A stretch of DNA of 64,000 nt from Erigeron canadensis (taxonomy: Eukaryota; Streptophyta; Magnoliopsida; Asterales; Asteraceae), in NCBI RefSeq assembly GCF_010389155.1, contig NC_057768.1, positions 6,570,501 to 6,634,500 of the forward strand, read 5' to 3'. This document shows, one piece after another, positions 11,931 through 22,959 of the stretch (position 1 is its first letter; every line of letters begins with the position of its first letter). A program made the translations under genes and the position numbers. Below the pieces are notes generated by a model. That model was not told the origin of the DNA. It saw only the letters and a list, made by a program, of their open reading frames with translations, and did no database searches.

Positions 11931-13055
11931 AACTAATGTTTGTGTGAAAACCAGAAAACAAATCTTAACCATTCATTTTATTTGATCTCACCCATTATAT
12001 TTATTTTCTCTTTCCTCCCCCACCTCCGTCTTCTACCTCCCAATCCTTCCATTCGTGTTTTCTTCCACCACCATCATCATCATCGGAGCTGCCACCATCA
12101 ACACCACCATCATCTTCGAGCACCACCACCATCATCTCCGGTCAAAGTCTCTCTCTCTACTCCTTGATGCGTGTATTTTAGTGCATATTTTATTAAATCA
12201 TTTTGCTCGTAAAAATCACCCAAGTTTTAAATTTGTAAAACAACGATATACTAGTAATTATATTACACACACGGGCAGTGTACCCCGTCACATATAGTAT
12301 AGCTAGTAGTAAGTCCAGGATCTTACAAGGGAATTAGTTTAGTAGTTAATAACAATATTAAATCTGGTTTAAAAAGAAAGTGTAAAATTCGGGGGTTGTG
12401 ACCGATTTGTCACGTTGCTTAACAAACTACAAGTGATATTTTTGAAAGCTTGTAAAGTTGTAAATGATTGAAAAGTAAATTTTGGCGTAGCAAGAGCAAA
12501 AGATAAATCTTAAGATCATTACAGTCTAAAAATAGTTTTTTACTTATTTTTAACGAAAAAAGTTTGTTTGATCTTTTAGTTACAGAAATTGTTTTCAACC
12601 CCCAGTTTATAATCAGACTATCACTATCTGATTATTAAACTAATAAGTGAAATGACTAACCTTAAAACGGAAGTGTGCCAAATAAGATTGGTAACTTCAT
12701 AACGAGTACAATAATCGATATAAACAATAAATTAAGGATAATTAACTTCTACTCAGATGTTAGATCCAAACGGCTTCTTTACTTAGCCCTTGTAATCTAT
12801 CTAATTGTAATTTGAAAATAGTACCAATAACTAAAACTAATTTTTTTTGAATTTTAACTAAACTTGATGAGACATTTCGCAATAAGAGAATCGAAACCCG
12901 ACTATTATTAAACTTAAGAGAACCAAAGTAAAAGTTGTACCAAAGAAGTTCCCGAACAAACTTTCGAACTTAAACTTGAAATGTAAGATCACTAGAGGAA
13001 AGTTATTTTTAGGACAAGACTACAAGGGTTTGAAAAGGTACAAGGTATTTCCTCC
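11930..13055. other. Intergenic; C-rich triplet tract at 12000-12150
   Basis: A CCACCATCATC-rich tract (12000-12150) produces short His/Pro-rich open frames that I do not consider genes. The word GTGAAAACC...AAATCTTAACCATT at about 11945-11975 recurs in inverted orientation near 15420-15452, which suggests related element ends on either side of the 13-14 kb structures. Nothing else is recognised. Confidence 0.35.
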
Positions 13056-13059
13056 TCCT

Positions 13060-13582
13060 TCTTCCTTCCATTTCCGACTACCACCACCACCACCACCATG
13101 ATCCTCCGGCGACGACAACTATCTCCGGCGAGACTTACACATGTGTAAGTAACTTACACATGTGTAAGTACAACTTTTTTAGCATTTTAGGGTTTAAAAT
13201 TTCTAGGTTTTTTCCTTCGCGGGACAACCACCACCAGCCACAATAATCTCCGACCACCCCAACCACGGCGTCGACGCCGGCATCAAGGGCTTCGCCCGTA
13301 CCGTAGCAAACCGTCACATCTCTTAGATCGCCACCCATCAAATCCATACGATTCCCATATGCGTCCCTTGACGGTCAGCTTAGAACGGATGAGGGCCTCT
13401 GGCCCGTACCGTATCCACCCGAAAACGAACCTGATTCTCGCCGGAAAGTTAACTTACACATGTGTAAGTTGTACTTACACATGTGTAAGTCTCGCCGGAG
13501 ATGGTCGCCGTTGCCGGAGGATCATGGTGTTGGTCGGAGATGATCATGGTGGTGGTGGTGGTGTTGGTCAAAGATGGAAGGA
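13060..13582. repeat. Long imperfect inverted repeat carrying four identical 18-bp palindromes
   Basis: The left arm (about 13060-13170) and right arm (about 13449-13582) are reverse complements over roughly 110-135 bp. In order they contain CTTCCAT, (CCA)n, GATCCTCCGGC, ATCTCCGGCGAGA and two palindromes. The right arm has an extra ATCATCTCCGACC-like insertion. The palindrome ACTTACACATGTGTAAGT occurs at 13133-13150, 13152-13169, 13452-13469 and 13473-13490, and a related TTAA-centred palindrome lies at about 13588-13611. The ~280-bp loop (13170-13448) holds no convincing gene. A transcript through it would fold into a long hairpin. It is probably a foldback or captured-sequence transposon; the class is not determined. 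Confidence 0.8.
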
Positions 13583-14079
13583 ACAAGCATGTGTAAGTTA
13601 ACTTACATATGTACTTTTTGTACTTTTTTAAATGCTTGTAATATAAATAACCCACCCTAAATCACTATATATATATATATATTTATATATCTTTGCTTGA
13701 ACATAAACACTCGCACGCATCTAGTTAGTATAGTGAAACGGCTCCGGACGCATTTTATCAACCAACATGATAATCTGCAGTCTACAAGTCTACCAGACGG
13801 GTGTGTGTTTGAGGTTTGTGCGTGAGCTCGAGTACTACCTATAAGATGACTATATGCGCGTTCTTATAGTTTCTCTCTCTAGGATTTACTCGTTTCTCTC
13901 TCTACACTCTTGTTGGAACACGCATACACGCACCCTATATTTATAGGTAAGTGACAAAAACTCTCAAATCCTATTGGATTTGAGTGTTCTTATGTCAAGC
14001 CCATTAGGGTTTTGGCTTTGTTTGAGAGTTATTGTGTACAAGCATGCTTTTGCTTGTTTCCACAGGAACTCTCAAACTG

Positions 14080-14250
14080 TTTGAGTGTTCTCTCCACAAG
14101 CAACTATTTGTTCGTTCCCAAGAACTCCCAAACCATTTGAGTGTTCTTTCCACAAGCAACTATTTGCTCGTTCCCAAGAACCCTCAAAGACCATTTGAGT
14201 GTTCTCTCCACAAGCAACTATTTGCTCGTTCCCGAGAACCCTCAAATGAC
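14080..14250. repeat. Three tandem copies of a ~57-bp unit
   Basis: The word CACAAGCAACTATTTG with flanking TTTGAGTGTTCTYTC and TCGTTCCCRAGAACYC repeats with CAACTATTTG at 14101, 14157 and 14215 (periods 56 and 58). The copies are about 90% alike. The short open frames here on both strands are repeat-derived. Confidence 0.85.
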
Positions 14251-14264
14251 ACTTAGGAATATTT

Positions 14265-14545
14265 GAGTCAACGTTTCTACGGTTGTCAAGACGCATCAAC
14301 AACATTAACTCGGCTAATGTTTCTACTGTTGTAAATAAGCAGAAACAACATTAGCTCAGACAATGTTTCTACTGCTGTAAATAGGCAGAAACAACATTAT
14401 CTGTATTACCTATTGGAAGTGTACATTAAGTTAATGTTTCTACTGCTGTAAATACGCGAAACAACATGAACTTAATCCTCCATTGGAAATATATTAAGAT
14501 AATATTTCTACTGCTGTAAATACGCAGAAACAATATTATCTTAAT
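14265..14545. repeat. Array of five tandem hairpins with a shared core and hairpin-specific outer stems
   Basis: The core TTTCTACTGCTGTAAATA-NGCAGAAA recurs in five consecutive stem-loops at about 14265-14313, 14309-14359, 14357-14403, 14425-14476 and 14493-14545. Outside the core the stems differ between units: GAGTYAA, GGCTAA/TTAGC, CAGAYAA/TTATCTG, ATTAAGTTA/AACTTAAT and ATTAAGATAATA/TATTATCTTAAT. The two arms of each unit match each other. Adjacent hairpins share or overlap their flanks in units 1-3, and units 4 and 5 are preceded by similar ATTGGAA spacers. A 3-base bulge (GTT) in the 3' arm is common to the units. There is no coding potential. Confidence 0.85.
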
Positions 14546-15009
14546 AACTCATTACATATAATGTTTACATCATGTCAAGAACCTGCAAAACATATATAAT
14601 AAACAAACATATAAACATAAAAGGATCCCAATATGATCAACTATATATGCCAAGGTAATATTATCGACAAACGGTAATTACAAGATAAATTATAAGACTT
14701 GAACATATAAAATACATGACACATCTAGAATGCTCTTGTCACCAATGGATATGCACCAACATATGTGTGGCTGAACATGGAGTAACTGATAACTTGCACT
14801 GTATGTAGAGTTAAGAGTAGTACGTTTGTAGCCCCCATCTCATTAAGTTTCTAGGAGATAATATGGAGCAGCTGAGCCTTTGTGTAATTTGGCAATAATT
14901 TTGAATTGAAGATGCAAACAAAACTAAATTTAATTACACTAAATTGTATTCAAATGGGTAATATTTGTACAGTAAATGGCACAAAAACGCTCAATTAAAT
15001 ATGTATAAT

Positions 15010-15470
15010 TTGAGCATTATCACTCATCCTCTAGCGACGCTAAAGGCAGCGTCCGTTCCGTATCAAACCACCACACTATCTCTTGGATCAACGCCAACAT
15101 CAAATCCATATAATTCTCATATGCATCTAACTTCAAAACCCTTCATAAATCTCCCGAGGTCAGCGACCAAGAAGAGCGGGAGCCGCTTGAACGACGGAGT
15201 TGCTCGATAAGGGTTATGCTTATACCGTATCACAATTTCCGACAATGGTGCGGGTGGTGGTGATGGTGATGGGAGGCAGTGGAAAACTATAAACACATTG
15301 TTTTTTTATTCCAATCACGGTGTGTTTGGCCAGCGATGGTAGATGGTGGAGAAAATGAAAAAAGGGGATTAGAAAGGGGAGGGAGGTGAAAGAAAAGTAT
15401 ATCTAGATCTTGAAATTGATGGTTAAGATTTATTTTCCAATTTTCACAATTTTTCTTCGTTTCAAATAAT
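15010..15470. repeat. Diverged relative of the 13.3-kb segment
   Basis: About 15051-15128 aligns in the same orientation with about 13296-13366: CAAACC...CACA..CTCTTRGATC...CATCAAATCCATA..ATTC.CATATGC. It is followed by GGTGGTGATGGTGATGG and, near 15420-15452, by the inverse of the word at 11945-11975. This suggests an older copy of the same dispersed element family. The 81-codon frame here ends at 15210 and matches nothing I recognise. Confidence 0.5.
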
Positions 15471-16145
15471 CACAACCATAAAATATATATACAAACAATG
15501 TGTTAATGATAGTGAGTTGAAATCAATAACATTGCTTGTCTCTAAACCAACGGATGGCACATGTGCTAAGACCCGTAAACTATACATTCGTTTGAAGTCT
15601 CCTATGTCTCATGGTAATGTGAGGTTATTTGAAGAGTTGTGCTCGAATTTGTTAACAAAGGAGAAATACGAGTTAATGATGGTGGTTGATACTTTTAAAC
15701 GAGCAAATGATTGGATTCTGACAAAGGTGAAAAGTAACTATTTTTCAGAATTTAAGGGTAGACCACCCAACACTTTAAGTGTGGGGCGTCAGAGTCCCCA
15801 CCATGGTAATTCTTCGGGTATGAGTCTTGCTAAAGACTCGTAAATAACCTTAGCGCTTTGTGGGAGGCAACCCGTGTGTTTTTTTTCTTCGCATTATTAT
15901 TATTATTTTTATTTTGTTATTTTTATATTAGCTCCCGTTTTTCCATATTTTATGGTTTATGTTCGAGTTTTGCAGGTTTGGTGAGAGGTAGAAGCTTTAC
16001 GGGAAGTTGTAATGTGAATGGGGTAAGTCACAAGTGTGGGGGAGGCTCTAATGGCCGATACCTACAAGACAATCCACGATACCTTTGTGACCATATCACC
16101 ATATGTGAGGTCCCAGAGGTGTAACAGAATACCAAAGTATAATGT

Positions 16146-16999
16146 ACACAAATAGTTGTTTAGGGGATGAATACAACTTTTCATATTTTTCCTTAGCAAA
16201 CTTTGAGAAAATAGTTTTAGAGATTCAGATAAATGTATAACTTAATACAGTAGGCAAGAATCAAATAAAACAGTAAAGCTAAATAAACATTCTTAGACAT
16301 AGATTGTGTTTTTCAAATGTAATCCTTTATTAAGATATAATCTATACAAAGAATTACAGGGTTGTTGTGGAAATAAGATAACCTACAATATCTAAACAAC
16401 CCTATGAAATGACAAACAACAATCAGAATGTTCTAGCTCAAGAGAAGCAGCCCAGGCTAACTTCTCACAGACTAAACTGTATGTAAGAGCAGAGAACTTG
16501 TGTGAAGAATGATTCAAAGGAGTGTCACACATATGCCTTCAAGGATTGAAGCTTTTATAGGCGAAAGCTTCAGTATCACTTGGCGTCCACATTTGTCCAC
16601 GTATAAGAATTCTGTTGGATGATCAAGGGAATATTAGATCGTGCCTTCATCCTACTTGTGGTCCCTAAACCTGCAGCACGTCATTTTGATCGTCCAATGA
16701 GAGTATGGACACACACATGCAAATAAACCACCAACCTAGATTCTAGGAACCTTCCTAGTCACGTCATACGTCCTTATCACAATATCCAGGTTGTAATCTT
16801 CACCTGATTGTCAGACACAGATTGCTCATTTGTCAAGAGCAAATCTGTCTAAGTGTTTCCAAGCTGACTGCTAATCCCATGTTGTCTTCCACCAACAACT
16901 TGATCTTCTATCTTCAATCCTCCTCTTTGACTTAGACTGAATGCTATGACCATTTGATGCAGCTTGAACAACACTTGCTTCCATAAGATATAACAATTA
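16146..16999 (-). mobile_element. Copia-type LTR, reverse orientation, inserted in the Athila-like remnant
   Basis: Read on the minus strand, a TATA box (GCCTATAAAAGC, plus 16551-16562) is followed by a leader. Then comes a hairpin GGGTTGTT...AACAACCC (plus 16359-16402), then AATAAAGG-like poly(A) signals and an A-rich end. The same hairpin and downstream words occur in forward orientation at 30651-30760, so the two are copies of one LTR family. Ends are approximate (about TGTACACAAATAG on the left, ATATAACA on the right). The direct repeat AAAGTAT lies just outside on both sides but does not fit a standard 5-bp duplication. Confidence 0.55.
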
Positions 17000-17756
17000 C
17001 AAAGTATGAAGCATAATCTGGGTCGCGAGCTATGTCAGCTTAGGCTTACCCAGATTACTATACAAGAACCAAAAGATTTACAAGTGTTTACATACAGATT
17101 TGTCATCATTAAATTTACAACATTCATTGGGACTCAACACCATACTTAGCCTAAATTTTGTTCCTAATGCCACTGACTTTTCATACCTACGATATCCACC
17201 CAAGTACCTTTGTGACCATTTTTTTGGACTCAGGAAAAATTTTTGGTCATAAGCCACTGTTTGTTCATATCGCCATGACACAAGAAGGTACCTTCGTGAC
17301 TAGTTTGTGAAACTTAGAAAAATTTTGGATCTCTTTAGCACTGCCTCACGATATCGGTGATACGCACCTAGGTACCGTGGTGTCCGAATTTTTTGTTTTT
17401 TGTTTTTTTCTCTTTTTCTTTGTCACGATCGAACAACTTCCATACAACCCAAATGATCTTCAAATTGTGAGGTTGTTTTTAATTCTTGTTTGTTCTTTTA
17501 AGTAGTATTGGTGTTGGGTTATGTTATTTTGGATACTTCCTGTTATGCTTTAATTTGTGTGTTCATGTTGATAGCAAGGTGATTGTCATGTGCATATGCT
17601 GGCAGTAAGTTCAGCGATTTTTTAATGGCATCATTCAAGCATGTAACACAAAGTCACACCCGACAAGTTTTTTTTGTTCTTTATTCGCTTTTGTTAGCTT
17701 TCCCCTATTTCCCATAGTTGCCTTAGTTTATTGGACATTAAGGACATTGTCCAACT

Positions 17757-17758
17757 CA

Positions 17759-17789
<31 letters not shown>

Positions 17790-17790
17790 A
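17757..17790 (+). repeat. (TG)n(G)n microsatellite
   Basis: A TG run passes directly into a run of about 17 G. It lies in a polypurine-like AAGTGTG context of the Athila-like remnant, so it may be an expanded polypurine tract. Confidence 0.8.
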
Positions 17791-19043
17791 ATAAGAAAAA
17801 GCCGGGTTTGGTTAAAAATTTGATAAAGTTTTAAGTTTTCTTACCCTACTAGCAATTCGGTTATGTTTTTAAATTTTTGAGGCTATTCGTTTAGCGCAAA
17901 GACGAATAGTGAAGATGGAATCCTAGTAAGGTAGCATAGAACTTGAGATCATTTACCTCTAGCTATCCTTATCTAGTGTCTGTGGCATTTCATCGTTCCA
18001 ATGGATCATAAGCTTGTTCTGAACTTCAAATAATTTAAATTACCTACTAAATTGTGCTTTATTGATAAAAGGAATATGAATAATAGCTTCACTATATGAT
18101 GTATTGGTAGGCACTACACTTGAAAGTTTCCATTTACACCCTTTGTGATAAATATACTTGTGGGTAACTTGACTTAATGTATGGACTACACACCGGTGTA
18201 TTCCGATTCCTTAATTCCCATGTTATAGGTTGCACGTCTGGTCATTATGTTTGGTCTTTATATTGGGGTGTCTGGGGTGTTTTGGCATCAAATGGGTGGC
18301 ACATGCGGGAACATGCGCAAAATCTTTTTCAATAGTCTAATGCTAATGTGGGTTATGGGATTCGGACAAGTAAGTCCTTGGGGTAACCTCGTTTTACCTA
18401 ATCTACCTAAAGCTTCCAACTTTGGATAGGTTGGCAGAAAGTCTGCTACACGGGTCCCAAAGAGCATGGTCTTTGGATATGCAACCCAGGCCTGAGTCTA
18501 AGTCTAAGTCTCTTAACTATACTCACGTATCCATAGCGAATAGCTGGCTAGGCGGATCAACTGATGTGTGGTTAGAACTGTAATTGTAGACCATGGGAGT
18601 ATATTTTGTCATGGGACACATAAGTAGGCCAGTAATAGACAGAATGGAAACTGATGGCGCAAGTGTTTAAGAGGACAAACATACCAATTATCATCGTGGA
18701 ATATTGCTAAAGGAAATTTTTGGTGCTTGTAAATTGTATGTTTAGTTGGAACGCGTTTAAGTTTAATTGGAGGGATAGAAATGTTAAAGAGGTAGACACA
18801 GACATAGGAAAGATTCTGATTGTAAATGAAAGATGGTTCTATGCTAGGTTGGTAGGATCCCCCTGACTTTGTCTTAAACTTTGCTCATGAAATTTTAGGC
18901 GCATTTGCTTTTGGTATTCAACACCGCCTGGTAGGAAACTTCACTAATAACCTATATTGTTTTGTCATATTTTGAATTGGTTATTAAGATTGATTAAGTT
19001 TGGATTTGCTTAAGGACAAGCAAAGCTTAAGTGTGGTGGGATT

Positions 19044-20335
19044 TGATGTGAGTAATTATATACATATATCCTGCATAGTTTTATGGCCGTTTTGTGCTTG
19101 TTTATAGTCATTTTGTGTGTATTTGTGGTCCTTTATGGTATGTTCTAGTGCTTTCAGGCTTAAAGCAGGTACATGGCATGAAAATGACATGAAACGATGA
19201 TTTGAAGGTATACTTCAGCTTACGAATGTTTGCAAGATTGGGAGGAAGAAATAAGCTTAAAAGAAATCTGGAAGTCAATACCATGGTGTGTATCGGCAAT
19301 ATCGTTGGAGGGTCCAGCTTGACTTTTCAAGACTTATAAATATCAAGTGCAAAAGAATCCTAACAAACCTATCATTCATTCCAGCCGATTTTCACACACT
19401 TTGAAGGGGTTTTTCATCTGTTTAACACCTTTGAAGATCAAGAATTCGATTGGAGATTTATTTCATTACAATTACAATTCTTAAACTTTCTTGGATTGAA
19501 TTTCAACATTCGGTACAATATGTTTTCATATCTTATTGATTGTTTTTATCTTTTCACAAGGAGTGGCTAAATCTCTCTGCACCTACTTGGGTAATGAACA
19601 TGTCATAGGATTGTTTGACGTTATTTGCAATTGTTGAACAAGATTTCTATGTTTAATCGAAGATCCGCATTTATTTGAGTTTATAAATTGTTTTTGTCTT
19701 TTATATAGATGATTGATAATTGTTATTAAAAGTTCGAAAAAAATCTATGTCATTGTCAATTGTTTTATGAAATGATTAATCGGTGTATAATTAATCAAAA
19801 GTCGTTGGAGTTCGAGAGAAAGTAGCGATAGATATTTAAACAGTTAATTCTATTTGAGTGTGCAAACGTCTATGATAGAGAGATCTAATTAGGCAAATAA
19901 AGCAGTTCGAGAGAAAGATTCTCAAGATTAAATCATAAAATCAACTTAAGTTCTTAGTGCTTAATTGTTTAGAGTAGAAATTATTCACGACAGTGATAAC
20001 TATACTTTTGCAATTAAAGATTTGAGTATAACGAGAGTTCATCTTAATTACCTTTTAAGTTGTTCAACAGTGCAAGTGATATTATGACTTTTTAATTGAT
20101 ACGTAAGCTGATCCAAGTAGGTGCCCCTTTTTATATTCTTGTTTAAAACAAAACTCTTTTCGATTAATTCCTCAGAATTACTAACTCATTTATTTTCTTC
20201 CAAACTAACTTTCAAAGCAACGTGACAATACGATCACAAAACCCCCATCTTTACTTTGAATTGCTTAATTTGAACCATTGCTTTAACTTTAGTCCTTGTG
20301 ATCGACCTCGGATTTACCAAGTTAACTATACTGCA
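19044..20335 (+). mobile_element. 3' LTR of the Athila-like element
   Basis: A polypurine-like AGTGTGGTGGGATT is followed at once by TGATGTGAGTAATTA, the expected LTR start. A TATA box TATAAATA lies at 19335-19342, and the right side contains CGACCTCGGATTTACC...CTATACTGCA, which resembles the U5 end of Athila LTRs. The start is well placed; the end near 20335 is an estimate. A length near 1.3 kb is usual for the lineage. No partner LTR is found upstream in the window. Confidence 0.55.
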
Positions 20336-22285
20336 TATGAACTGGTCCATTGCCCATAAGTGTGTAGCAGTTAGTCGCTAGGTGATTCGTGTTATAAATT
20401 TTAAGACTCATTTCACACATCAACGTGAAATTTGGATGCATGCTATCAAATCGATTGTGTAGATCCTTCCTTTGTATCAATGTTGTACAGACCCCGTTAA
20501 CCTCATGGTATTGTTTTTCTTCCTGCAATCGACATATGTGGAAGTCACACAAGATAAATAAAGTTTATTTGAGTTGTGATGGAATTGACCGTTGAGCGGT
20601 CATATAATCGTTGAAAAGTTTATTTAAACACCTTTTCTTTCATTTTGAAGATTGTTGGTGATATTGAAGCTAGGTTTGAGTATTTTCAAGAGAGATACGA
20701 CAGCTCGTGGGGGGGGGATATGGTAAATAAACAAGTTACGGGACGAAGACGTCCACCGCCGTATCCGATATGATCTCATGACGTATATATCGGGTCTAGA
20801 CTTATCATACCTCGATGACCCAGCAGCTTAAACACCACCAATAATAATTGTATTTAGTTGTTATTAGTATTATGTAGCTTTTAATCTTCGAAATTATATG
20901 TTATGTAGTTTTTGAATTACACTTATGTAATTTTTAGTTTAATATTAATGCAATGTTTAATTTTTTTTTATTAAATCATTTGATTAAATTAAATATAGAA
21001 GAAAAAAATTTTTACGGGTTGAAAATTGATGAATGTTACTATAATTAGTTGAGAGGATTGGTTGGAAGAATTAAATGAGCAAAATGAGTTGGAATGATTG
21101 GTGAGATTTAGGAGAGTATAAAATTTAAAAGTCGATTTCTTCACTTTGAGAAAACTACTTTAATTATAGAACATGTAGATTATATATATATATCCACAAA
21201 CATTGATGCATATATATAAATTAATATAAGTATACAATACATGGATATGGGTATTTGTTTATGGAGGATATGTTTTATGGGCATATCAATATCATCAAGC
21301 CATAGAGAATGTAATCATTTACTACTTTGGAAGTTTTTAAAAAAAAGAGTTGTTATAATTGGATACTTAGGGACTCTCAGTGTAGTGTTGGCAAATTGAC
21401 TACTTATGTGGCCTCCCAATCAAAGTACCAAAAAAGTCAATTTTTGCCGGGTAAAGAGCATAGGGAACCAATTGAGCTAAAACATTGCCAAAATAAAAAT
21501 AAAAAAGTATGCACCCAAGATTAAATATACATGCTCCCAACATTCATTATAATCGGCCAAATGTTGCCAATATTCCTTGCCAAAAGAACCAATCCTACTT
21601 GCTAATTACTTGCCAATTGAGGGGTTTAATGGAGCTAAGGAGCCAATTTTTACCAATGAAAAAAGCCGATATAAAGTGCCGATTGCACCTTTACCCTTTA
21701 TAAAAGTTCATCGGTTTCTTTCATTAAGAATATAAAGAGAATATACATTTTTACTTCATAGTTAAATTTACTCTTACACGATAGAATATAGCATACTGAT
21801 GACATAGCGTACTGATGACCGAGTATAACATTAGAAATTTAGAATGGACTAGTAATTGAAAGTAAATAGAGGAGATCAGGAGATTATTATTAAAACAAAC
21901 AAAATAGTATTGAGTCATTGAGTGGTAAGCATGTGCAAGGTTTTAGATTAAAAGCCCAATTAGGCGGAACAATTTAAACAGTTGTGTTTATTTTTATTTT
22001 TAACATAAAAGAGAAGAAGGACCACTTCAAATATAGAAGAAGGACCACTTCAAATATTTTCGATGGAAAGCCACATTTCCCACTTGCCATCCATACACGT
22101 CTCTTGTACGGGCTATTTCTTTTTTGTCTGTATAATAATTTTTGTCTTCTAAAAAGCTTTTTTCATAATAATTAATTCACATATCTTTTTTTTTTAATCA
22201 CAATTATAAACTATATCTTATAGTCTAAAATATGTGTTAAGTCTGTCGAATAATTAGAAAACTATTTATATCTATATATATATAC
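20336..22285. other. Intergenic, no gene recognised
   Basis: Mixed spacer. The segment 21383-21715 has an unusual density of TTGCCAAA/GGAGCCAAT words and may be a decayed TIR element, but no matching ends were found. No protein similarity was seen. Confidence 0.4.
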
Positions 22286-22288
22286 TCC

Positions 22289-22954
22289 CTTATAATAGAA
22301 ACTAACTATTTTATTTTTGGAATCTTTTAAAATATTTATGTCATACATTTTTTATCTACTAAATTACCTTCATTAACTCCTTAAATCACATGAATTATTA
22401 TACATCAATTATCTATTTTACTCGTCGTCGTTGCCACTACAAGTCGCCACTGTCGCCACTTACACGCCGCCGCCTACATCGCCGCATTGCACGGGTATTC
22501 GTCTAGTACTAATTAAATGAATAATAAACAACCGATAATTTTTGCCATAAGATTATAGTCACACTTTTACTGATATTTTTTTTGTTTAATCATATGATAA
22601 TTGTTTTAATCATCTTACTATGTTATAATACAAACTAGCTATTCTATTTTTGAATCTCTTAATCTTATAAAACATTAATATCATACATTTTTTATCTACT
22701 AAATTAACTTCATTAACTCCTTAAATCACATGAATTATTTTATATCAATTATCTATCTTACTCGTCGCCGTTGCCACTACAAGTCGCCACTGCCACCACT
22801 GACATGCCGCCGCCTACACCGTCGAATTGCTCGAGTATTCGTCTAGTACTAATTAAATGAATAATAAACAACCGATGATTTTTGTCATAAGATTATAGTC
22901 ACACTTTTAGTAATATTTTTTTGTTTAATCATATGATAATTGTTTTAATCACTT
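22289..22954 (+). repeat. 340-bp direct tandem duplication with Helitron-like 3' ends in each copy
   Basis: Landmarks repeat with a period of 340: TCATACATTTTTTATCTAC at 22341 and 22681, and GTCTAGTACTAATTAAATG at 22501 and 22841. Identity is roughly 90%. Each copy contains a GTCGCC-rich block, then GAATTGC/GCATTGC...CGGGTATTCGTCTAGT (ending near 22506 and 22846). This resembles a Helitron 3' terminus (CTAG before T) with a decayed hairpin. The copies probably arose by adjacent insertion or unequal exchange. Confidence 0.75.
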
Positions 22955-22959
22955 AATTA

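Larger units (their letters stand above)
13640..14580 (-). mobile_element. LTR-like promoter region in reverse orientation (tentative)
   Basis: On the minus strand a TATA box (CTATAAATATAGG, plus 13936-13948) is followed by a C/T- and GA-rich leader. It is preceded upstream, at higher plus coordinates, by three 57-bp direct repeats and a hairpin array. This order, repeated U3 enhancer-like units then TATA then R/U5-like leader, is what copia-type LTRs such as Tnt1 show. I cannot define TG...CA ends or a target duplication, so the call is inference from architecture only. Confidence 0.35.
15480..19043 (+). mobile_element. Degraded internal 3' region of an Athila-like Ty3/gypsy element
   Basis: Evidence is by landmark. 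An open stretch 15517-15843 ends just before GCGCTTTGTGGGAGGCAACC (15852-15871), a phrase I associate with the end of pol in Athila elements. A non-coding stretch with repeated AAGTGTGGGGG-like words follows (16030, 17755-17790, 19027-19040), and the last of these is a polypurine-like tract abutting an LTR. The region is broken by many stops and by the reverse LTR at about 16146-16999. The 108-codon frame is probably a pol remnant, but I see no protease, RT or integrase motif in it. The 5' part of the element is absent. Confidence 0.5.

Noticed and set aside
14265..14545. CRISPR-like array (regular repeats with variable parts)
   Set aside because: Eukaryotic context, no spacers of constant length, and the variable parts are paired stems rather than spacers.
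16146..16999. Clean target-site duplication for the reverse copia-type LTR
   Set aside because: AAAGTAT occurs near both ends but does not abut TG...CA termini in a consistent way, so it was not counted as proof.
21383..21715. Possible TIR transposon with repeated TTGCCAA words
   Set aside because: No inverted ends or target duplication could be matched.
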